A stretch of 59,898 nucleotides of DNA, taken from assembly GCA_016281815.1 (NCBI GenBank), contig JAEEJK010000031.1, forward strand, positions 1-59,898, in the 5' to 3' direction. Each line of letters begins with the position of its first letter. Positions within the stretch are counted from its first letter, which is position 1. Positions 49,517 to 58,000 of the stretch are shown here, one piece after another. The translations under genes and the position numbers were made by a program. The stretch comes from Prevotella sp. (GTDB lineage Bacteria > Bacteroidota > Bacteroidia > Bacteroidales > Bacteroidaceae). The notes beneath the pieces are model-generated. The model was not told the origin of the DNA and ran no database searches. It saw only the letters and a program-made list of their open reading frames with translations.

Positions 49517-52500
49517 TTATTTGATTACCTTTTTACCATGGCTGATATATACTCCCTTTTGGGGGCGGCTGTTGAGCGGCCGGCCTTGCAGGTCGAAGTA
49601 CTGATGTGAGCCTTTGTCTCCGATAACGTGTATGATGCCCGAAGGATCGTCATCGTAACCAGAGAAGTCGGAGTCGGGTTCATAACTGTCGGTGGGGAAG
49701 TTGATAATAGGGTCTTCATCATCTTCGCCGGCAACGTACTTCTTAAAGGTGATGGCGTAAGCGTTGCGCCCAAGTGGCTTTTCTGCGTAGAAGGCCGAAC
49801 GGAAAGAAGACAGCCATGCCTTGCGATACGCCTCCGTATCATTGCGGAAGAGGCGGAACATCTCTCTGTCCATTCCGTATGTCGGCTGGGCATTGCAATC
49901 ATCATTGCTCATTCTCTTAAACGTGCCCTTCCATACGCCTATGCGTTGGTCGGAATAAACGTCCCATTCGAAAATCTCCTGTGATTCATCGGGCTCGCAA
50001 ACAAGCAACACGTCTTCAGCGTCGAATGAAAGTTCTCCCTCGTTGACAACGATGAGATAGGCTTGACCTGCCGAGAGATAGGGATCGGTATGGGAGAAGA
50101 TGAACTCTTTGTTGTCCTTGACATAGAAGAGTTGGCAGACTCTCACTTGGCCAGATTCGTGTTGGGATGTGAGATCGAAGTCGTATGGCAGGCACAAGGT
50201 ATAGGCTTTCGAAGTCCAAGTGCCGTCGGCATTTTGGGTAGCCGATAACTTGCGATTGTAAGTTGCCTCCTCGGCATAGAATTCGTAAGGAGGAACAAAG
50301 TCCCATTTGTCAGTGATGGAGATTTTCTTGCAGAGGGGACCCACTACTACATTGTCGGCCTCGGTGGCCTTGCCATCCGGCAGGTAGATAATGGTGCTTG
50401 GGTCAACGCCAAAGAAGGGAGCCTCGGCGGCAGTGCGGTCGGTGCTGACGGCCTCCATATCTTCGAGTGTACTCATGTCAATGCTGTAGATGGTTTTGTT
50501 GCTATGGCAGAACACCCCTGCGCCTAACTTCTTGATGGGCACTTGCGACTGCTGCCCCCAGTCGACGGTGGGAGGCACGACGACACAGCCACCCTGTCCG
50601 GTGTAGTTGGTGAGCGTGGCCATATAGTCACCTTTTGATTGTTGGTGGATGATACGGTAGGTAAAGTCGCCATTGGCAAAGGCATTAGCGGCTATCTCAA
50701 GGTCGTAAACGACATCGTAGTGCGAATTGCGTGCGGTGGCTTCGTCCTTGCCCACTGTATTATAGGTAATGTAAGCATGGTAGGGTGGTAGTTCGGATTG
50801 CTTGTCGTAGTAGAACCCGAAGCGGTTGCCGCTGTTCTGTGGAGTTAGGATGCTGCCTTGTGCGGAGTGTTGCTGATAGACGGGCATTCCGTGGCGGTCA
50901 GTGCCGATAAGTTGGTTGGCCCACATGGGCCATTCGGCTACCTGCCAGCCGAGGGGGTGCAGACGGTAGAGCCCTGTCTCCTTGGACAGTACGACAACGG
51001 GCGACAGACGGGGCACCTGGCGCTCCTGCTCCAGCAGATAGGCCTTGAAATTCGCCTCATCGGCTTTGCTGACGATGAAGGGCGTCATGGTGGCGGGCAG
51101 TTGGGTGTCGAAGCCAATGTAGAATGTACCCACGTAGCAACGCTGGCCATCAGGACCGATGGTGGTGACGCTGTTGTCAATCTTCAGTGGGTAGTAGCGG
51201 CTCAGCCGGCCTGCGCTGACATAGGGTGCCCATGTGGCCTCGCGACGATAGGCGCGCAGCAGCACGGAGTCGCTGGTGGCGTCGCAGACATAGACATTCA
51301 TCATCTGTCCGTCATCGGTTTCGATGCCGCCGTTCTCAAGTTGAGGAACAGTGCTGAAATCTGTCGTGTCGAAATAGAGGTCGCTGGCGCCTGGCACCTT
51401 ATAGACGGCACCGTTGGCAATGCGTGACACCGTGCCTGGGATGACTATCTCGCTGCGACCGTTGGGGAAGGCGGCGAGTACGTTCTTCTCGCCGGCAATG
51501 GCGTTGGCATCCTTGGCAAAGAGCACACCGTCGCGCGACTCGAAGTTGGCGTTGAAGGGGTCGACCAAGATGCTGTCGACCGACGAGCGGTAGAAGGCGC
51601 GTGGTTCGACGGTTGTCATTTTTGATGGGATGGTCACCTCCTTCAGGCTGCTGCAGCCCTTGAAGGCTTCCGCACCTAAGGTCCTGAGGTCGTAAGGCAG
51701 TCGAATGTCCTTGAGTTTCTCAAGTCCGTTCAGTTGTGACGTAAGGGTACTGACGTTCTTGAAGTAGCGGAATTCGGGGAAACTGACAATCTTGCGTGCC
51801 GTCGCAGTCTGGAAGGCGGTCAGCGTCTGTTCATTAGTCACTGCCTTCAGTTCGGTCAGCGAGAGGTTGCCGTCGCCATTGGTGTCGAAGGACTCTAGAC
51901 AGGCTATCCGTGCGTTCACGTCGACGAAAGTGATGCCCGGATTGACGGCTGCCTCGTTGGTGCGCGTCATGATGCGATGGGTGAACTTACCCAGTTTGCC
52001 CTCAAAGACTTCGAGCCAGGTGAGTTGCCGATAGTGGGGCATGCCATGGAGTTTTCCTGGAATATCGTTGTTGTCGACAGGAACCACAATGCCCATCTCG
52101 CTGTCCCACTCGATGGTGGACCCTGTAGTATCGTTGGTCTTCCAGTCTACGGATGCCGGCTCGAAGGTAATCTGCCGGCTGAAGCCCATGAGGAAGTTGT
52201 CTGACGTCTTGCGGTAGGAGTTGTAGGTATAGTCGATATCAGTACGGAAGGGCACTGACATTAGTTTGGCCATGTCGGTCTCGGCAAATGTGCGTAGGGT
52301 GGGGAAGTAGTTGGGGTTGAAAGTCCACAGTTTGCGCTTGCCCAGTGTGGAGCAGATTTGATCGAGCGTGTAGCCGGTGTTGGCCTGCTCGTAGCCTTTC
52401 AGCCAGTAACAGTTCTCAATGTAGTCGCGATTTGCCATGCTGATGAGTTGTCCCGTGAATTCCAAGTCGTCAGAGATGACCGACACCACGCTTAGGCAGT

Positions 52501-55087
52501 TGATGACTTTGCCCTTGTTCTCGTCGGTAAGGCATACGAAGGGAGAGAAATCGCTGAGGATACTGGTGTGGAATACGCCCGAGATGCAGTCCTCGATGGT
52601 GGCTTCGGGATTACCGGTGCCTATCGTCGAGCAGAATCCTCCTGAGTAAGACTTGTCGCTGTCATCGCCGTAGTCAGGGTCGGTATAGGGATCGAATGAA
52701 AAGCCTTGGGCAATGCAGTTGGTGATATGCCCATCCATTGTACTTGCAAAGACGCCTGAGTGCCGCTGGAAGTTGGCATCGACAACGCCCAAGTTCTTAA
52801 TCTCGGCTTTGCTTCCTACGTGTCCAAAGAGCCCCATGTGCTGAGATGCCATGTATGGACCGATGATGTAGTGTCCGGTTCCGTCGTAGTAGGCATTGAG
52901 GTTGCCGTTGACCCATGGGAGACAGCCATCTTTCACGAACAGCGTTCCCGCGTACACCTGAGGATTGAGCGTGATGTCACAGATTTGCTCAAAGTGCTCG
53001 CCAGCCTTGTTGTTGAGCACGGCGTAGGCTAACTGTGCCCCGTTCTTGATGATGAACGGGTCTTCTGCCAATCCCTTACCATAGGCGTAGGCAGTGGCGA
53101 CGGAGCCGTCCCACGGCTGGTCGACGGTGATGGTGAACTGCACCTGCTTGCTGCCGCCGATGGGTTTCGGGTGGTAGAGGTTGACATCGGGTGTGGAGAC
53201 CGTTGAGGCGATGGTGAGCAGCGTGGTGCCGTTGCTCACGGCAGTGGCTGTCTTGTCTTTTATCTTCAGGATGTCGGAGGCGGGCATGGTGTGGTCGGTA
53301 CGTACCTCGATGGTGCGGTTGGTGGAGGGCTCCTCGTAGGTCAGTTCCTTGCCTTTGAGCGAGATGGTGGAAACGAAGTCCCAGGCACAGTCGCCTCGGC
53401 GTATGCCGGCTGGCAGGGCGCAGAGCCATGCCCCCGGCTGGTAGAGGGTATTGGTCTTGTCGACGGTAGCGGGGTCGAACAGCAACTTGGTGGCAGTGCT
53501 CATCCCTTCGGAGTTATTGTCAATATAGCCTTTGCCCGTCCATTCGGTCTTGGTGAACACCATGGGATAGTAGCCTTCCTGCAGTTGGAATCCCACGGTG
53601 GCGTCATCGCGGACGTCGAGCAGTGGGACTTTGCCGGGGTCGCCGCTCGTCAGGTCATAGGTGTTGAGTGGTTTCACGGTGATGTGCGTGGTATCGCTGC
53701 CCGTCACGAGGCCATCGAACATCAACTGGTCGTAATAGCAGTTGGCAATAGTCTCTACAGCCTTGCTGCACTGACCGACGATGGCTCCACTCAATCCTGT
53801 GGAGGACTTTGCGAGGGTACCCACCATGAGCGAATAAGAGACTTGCAAGTCGGTGTCGCCAAGGAAGCGTCCGCAAATGCCACCAGCCGCCTGGGCTGAT
53901 GTACCGTCGACATGTCCGCCGAAAGAGCAGTATTTCACTTCGTTTTTGGCGTAGGACGAATCGTCCATCAATCCTATAATGCCACCTACGTTGTTAGTGG
54001 CGCTCACCCGTGCCGTGCTGGAGCAGGCGATAAGTGCACCTATGGATTGGCCACGATCCAACTGGCCACAGATGCCACCCACTTTGGATCCGTTGATGGT
54101 ACCCGAAGAGGTGCAGCCTTCAATCATATTGCCGCCTGAAGCATAACCCACGATGCCTCCAACATATGACTTGCCCTCATTGGTAATGGTGATGTCGGCA
54201 GAGGCAGCGCAATCGTGGATATCGGCATTCGTAGCCAATCTTCCGCAAATGCCACCCGCGTAAAAGGCTTCAAGACTGCGGATGGTCACCATGGCCGTGC
54301 TGTGGGCGATACCCTCAGCATACATTGCATCCATTTCGCCTATGATGCCGCCGATGCCAACCGACAAGTTGGTTCCTTCGTCTCTGTTGGCTGTGATGGA
54401 ACCCTCAACGGCAACATTGTAGATTTGGTTGGGAAAATTGACTTCGTGAGAGCCATCTTTGGCTCCACTAAAAGCATTGTAATACGCCTCTCCGCACAGC
54501 AGGCCAATGGAGCACTGCATCATGGGCCGGCTTTGCTCTTTATAGCAATTATAGAAAGAGATTTCGGCGTCCTTGACGGTGAGGTTGCCCACATAACCAC
54601 TTATGCAACCAAAAAGGCCCAATGCCTTTACGGTCCTGGTGCTGGCCACGCCCTTCCAGTCGATATACATGCCCGAGATGGTGTGGCTGTGCTCGGGCTG
54701 CCATTCCTTGGCTTCGTTGATTTTCGTGATGTCGACGCCAAGGAATGTGCCATAGAACTGATTACTTGACGAATATCCCTTGTAGCCGATGGGAATCCAC
54801 TGTACGCGGCGACCGTCGACTGTCTTGTTGAGGTTGATATCGGCTCCAAGCACAAATACTTTGCCTTGGAGTTCCCATGCGTCTTCCTCATTGACGATGT
54901 ATGACAGTTGAGCCAGTTGCTCGGGCGTGGTGATGACGATGGGGTTATCGAGTGTTCCCCGTCCGTTGATGTCGAGCGAGGTGTCGCGATAGTCATACCA
55001 CGTGGGACCATCGAACCCTTCGACGGCATGTCCGGTTATAGATGACAGCAACAGCAACGTGAGGCTGATAATCCATTGTTTATTCAT
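49517..55087 (-). CDS. Giant secreted BspA-like/GLUG-repeat protein with an EF-hand loop
   Basis: 1856 residues from ATG 55087, chosen because it gives the signal peptide MNKQWIISLTLLLLSSITG; a longer frame upstream lies in the previous gene. GLUG repeats (about 230-480: GGICGRL, GGIVGYASGGN, GGIIGLMDD), a second beta-rich region, then an EF-hand loop DTNGDGNLSLTE starting at Asp1068, BspA-type leucine-rich repeats (LRTLGAEAFKGCSSLKEVTIPSK), and a C-terminal tail YFDLQGRPLNSRPQKGVYI ending GKKVIK, like type IX sorting tails. Surface adhesion or binding is likely. The start overlaps the previous stop by 8 bases (ATGAATAA). Confidence 0.86.
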   Translation of the reverse strand: MNKQWIISLTLLLLSSITGHAVEGFDGPTWYDYRDTSLDINGRGTLDNPIVITTPEQLAQLSYIVNEEDAWELQGKVFVLGADINLNKTVDGRRVQWIPIGYKGYSSSNQFYGTFLGVDITKINEAKEWQPEHSHTISGMYIDWKGVASTRTVKALGLFGCISGYVGNLTVKDAEISFYNCYKEQSRPMMQCSIGLLCGEAYYNAFSGAKDGSHEVNFPNQIYNVAVEGSITANRDEGTNLSVGIGGIIGEMDAMYAEGIAHSTAMVTIRSLEAFYAGGICGRLATNADIHDCAASADITITNEGKSYVGGIVGYASGGNMIEGCTSSGTINGSKVGGICGQLDRGQSIGALIACSSTARVSATNNVGGIIGLMDDSSYAKNEVKYCSFGGHVDGTSAQAAGGICGRFLGDTDLQVSYSLMVGTLAKSSTGLSGAIVGQCSKAVETIANCYYDQLMFDGLVTGSDTTHITVKPLNTYDLTSGDPGKVPLLDVRDDATVGFQLQEGYYPMVFTKTEWTGKGYIDNNSEGMSTATKLLFDPATVDKTNTLYQPGAWLCALPAGIRRGDCAWDFVSTISLKGKELTYEEPSTNRTIEVRTDHTMPASDILKIKDKTATAVSNGTTLLTIASTVSTPDVNLYHPKPIGGSKQVQFTITVDQPWDGSVATAYAYGKGLAEDPFIIKNGAQLAYAVLNNKAGEHFEQICDITLNPQVYAGTLFVKDGCLPWVNGNLNAYYDGTGHYIIGPYMASQHMGLFGHVGSKAEIKNLGVVDANFQRHSGVFASTMDGHITNCIAQGFSFDPYTDPDYGDDSDKSYSGGFCSTIGTGNPEATIEDCISGVFHTSILSDFSPFVCLTDENKGKVINCLSVVSVISDDLEFTGQLISMANRDYIENCYWLKGYEQANTGYTLDQICSTLGKRKLWTFNPNYFPTLRTFAETDMAKLMSVPFRTDIDYTYNSYRKTSDNFLMGFSRQITFEPASVDWKTNDTTGSTIEWDSEMGIVVPVDNNDIPGKLHGMPHYRQLTWLEVFEGKLGKFTHRIMTRTNEAAVNPGITFVDVNARIACLESFDTNGDGNLSLTELKAVTNEQTLTAFQTATARKIVSFPEFRYFKNVSTLTSQLNGLEKLKDIRLPYDLRTLGAEAFKGCSSLKEVTIPSKMTTVEPRAFYRSSVDSILVDPFNANFESRDGVLFAKDANAIAGEKNVLAAFPNGRSEIVIPGTVSRIANGAVYKVPGASDLYFDTTDFSTVPQLENGGIETDDGQMMNVYVCDATSDSVLLRAYRREATWAPYVSAGRLSRYYPLKIDNSVTTIGPDGQRCYVGTFYIGFDTQLPATMTPFIVSKADEANFKAYLLEQERQVPRLSPVVVLSKETGLYRLHPLGWQVAEWPMWANQLIGTDRHGMPVYQQHSAQGSILTPQNSGNRFGFYYDKQSELPPYHAYITYNTVGKDEATARNSHYDVVYDLEIAANAFANGDFTYRIIHQQSKGDYMATLTNYTGQGGCVVVPPTVDWGQQSQVPIKKLGAGVFCHSNKTIYSIDMSTLEDMEAVSTDRTAAEAPFFGVDPSTIIYLPDGKATEADNVVVGPLCKKISITDKWDFVPPYEFYAEEATYNRKLSATQNADGTWTSKAYTLCLPYDFDLTSQHESGQVRVCQLFYVKDNKEFIFSHTDPYLSAGQAYLIVVNEGELSFDAEDVLLVCEPDESQEIFEWDVYSDQRIGVWKGTFKRMSNDDCNAQPTYGMDREMFRLFRNDTEAYRKAWLSSFRSAFYAEKPLGRNAYAITFKKYVAGEDDEDPIINFPTDSYEPDSDFSGYDDDPSGIIHVIGDKGSHQYFDLQGRPLNSRPQKGVYISHGKKVIK

Positions 55088-58000
55088 AACTATACTTGAA
55101 GATTTCGTTACCAGTGCTAAGGATGTAGATACCACGAGTGGAGAGAGGGATGTTGAGCGTAGTGCCTGCTGCCTTCGGCTTATTATAGATAAGGTAGCCG
55201 TTGTAGCCGAACACGCGGACATTGCTGCCCTCTTGGATGCCAGACAGACGGATGCCGCCATCGTAGCGCTCCACCAGTGTATGGTGCGTGGCTTTTGCAT
55301 GTCCATACCGCAGGGCATCGATATAGGTTGGGTCGTCAGAGGGGAAGAGTGTCACGGCAGAGGCATTGCGCCCAGCAGTGGCGTTCTCGATATAGGTAGT
55401 GTTGTCGTCGGTGTGATTTAGATTGACGATGGTAGGATAGATGTAGCCATCGATTATCTCTGTGATGCCACTGACATAGACAGTGGCATAGGCCTTGCGA
55501 CTATTGCCCACCTGGTGGAAGTCGGCATCGGTGACCAGCGCCTGTGCCTGATCTGTGATGGTCTGTGTGATGCCCAGGCGCGGATGAACACCGATCTTCA
55601 GTCCTGTGCCGGGCAGCAGACCGTAGGTGGAGCGGTCGGTCAGTTCGACGAGGAATGTGTTGACACCATTCTCAGCATCGATGTGGCGGTTCACGATGCG
55701 GCAGTCAATGTCGTTGTAGGCCACCAACTCACGCTTAAATGACTTTACGCCACGACGTAGGTTGCGACGCACACCACGGCGGGTGGTCTGAACGGACTTC
55801 TTGAAGACGTTGTCGTAGACTACTTGTACCTCGCTTTCCATATAACCATCGAAATCGGCCGTCAGGGGATAGTTGACAGTGAATGTTTTTTGCGTCAGCG
55901 GAGCCACGAAAGCATCTTCGATGGGGAGGGTGGTGCCATTGATGATCACGTCGGCGGCGTTGATCGACGAGGTGCCAGTGTTGCGGATAGTGACGTTGAC
56001 GGGAAGTGTGGAACTGCTCAACAGGGCTTCGCGGGAGTAGGTGACGTCGGCCTCAAAGCCATTGGTGAACACCTTCTCGTTCTTCATGATAACGGCACCA
56101 CCGCTTTGGGGGTCGGACAGTGTGTAAACCACCGCCACATAGTCGTCGTTGAGGAAACCATCGAAGTCGATGAGTTGTAGCGAGTCGGTGGCGGCAGCGA
56201 CGGTGAGGGGATATGTGACGGCGGGCGTGTCCGACAAATGGACGCGCGAGGCATTGAGAATAGTGCCCATGTTGTCGGTGCTGTAACTGCCCTCGGCTGG
56301 GTCGCGGACAACGTTGTTGGCCTCAGTCCAGAGCACGGCAAAGTCCTGGGCATCTTTATTGCTACGGTCGCAGATGATCTTTACGCGGTCGGGGGTGCTA
56401 TGATCCACACCAAGATCGCATCCGGCGTGGCCGTCACCATGCCCGCTCATGGCAAGGGTCTTCACAAAAACCTCACGCACACTGTCGCAGCGTTCGTAGG
56501 CCATGGCAATGACGGCATACTTGCCTACGCGGTTCATGAAGAAACTGTAGGGCGAGATTTGCTCGTCGACGTAAGTCACCTGGTTGCTCTTCAGGGGCTT
56601 CGAGGCATAGGTCATGCGGATACTGTCGGTAAGGGCATCGTAGATGCTGGCGCCTACGAGTACGGTGTCGCCACGCATGATGAGGTCGTAGTAGTTAACG
56701 GCTTGCTGGGGGGTGATGTCGAAGAGGTGGGTAGGCTCGCTCCATCCCTTATCAGGCTCGTAGGTGCGCAGCATCAACTCTCCGTTGAGGGCGTAACTGT
56801 ACAAGGAGTCGGGTGGGAGTGTGTCGTTGATGAGTTCCATCTGCCCATGTTCATAGACCAAGGCGGCTTTTCCGTCTTCCTGCATGGTCACCACGGGGCG
56901 CTTGTCCAAGTAGCCATCGTCGGGGGTGACAATGGTTTCGTGCCAACTATCGGCACCTTGGCGTATGGCAGCCTTGATTTGCGTGTGACGATTCTGCTCA
57001 AGGGTTTTCTGCATCACATTGTCGTCGGTAATTTCGTTGCTGTTTACTGCTGAGCATACTTGCTGATAGGCCACCACTTCTGGTTCGCCGCACTTGGAGC
57101 GCATGTGCTGGCCGGCGGCCAGACCAGGCGATGAAACATTGAAATGATGCCCGTCATCTTCCTCAAGGCATCTGATGGCCACATGGTCATCGTTGTAGTC
57201 GGAGGGATTACCTATGGCATTGTAGACCACATGTTTCTCGTCTATGAAGTGGGGATTGGCATTGATAGCCACGTCGGTCACCAACGGACGGCCCATGTCG
57301 GATGCTTTGGGAACCCTCACAGGGCGGTAGGCATTGGCAACGGTTGACTGGTTTACATCTTTGGGAATCCAGTAGGGGAAGTCCTTGTGGTAGGGATTGT
57401 GCCCATTGTTGGGGATGAAGAATTGCTTGCCCCATTTCCAACCCATCTGATAGGACATGTGGCAGAAGAAAGTGCGCAGGTAAATATGGGCTTCTATCAG
57501 GGCAAGCAAGTTGAAGCGGGTTCCAGCACCACATTCCTTTGACATGAAAGGAGTGGCATAGCCTGCCTCGGCAGACAGTTTGGCGCCTGCGCGCATATTG
57601 ATGCCGCAGTCGACTATAGGGTTGCGCTTGGCCTTGATGCCAAACCATGCGCCAGCCCTTGCCGTTGCACCCAAACCGGCGAAGAAGCCGAAGTTGTCAA
57701 AACTCATGGCTTTGTCGTTAAACGACATGAGTGCTGCGTCAAGACGGAAATTGGCATCGAAGACAGCACCGAAGTCGAGATCGATGGGCACCAATTTAGT
57801 GACTTTCGTCACCGTGCCGATTTTGCCGTCGGTTGGTGGCCCCCAGAACCAGCCGAAGCCGCCCTCAAGATAGCCGGAGAATTCGCTGATTTGGAAGTCG
57901 CTGAATTTCGGCAGTTTGGCCTGTATGGCAAACCTCGCGCCGCCGCCAAAGTACCAGCCAATGTGGTTGGCGTTGACCTGGAAGATGCGGTTGGCCTCCT

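Noticed and set aside
53900..54600. DNA repeats in the giant protein gene
   Set aside because: They reflect the GLUG protein repeats and diverge at the base level.
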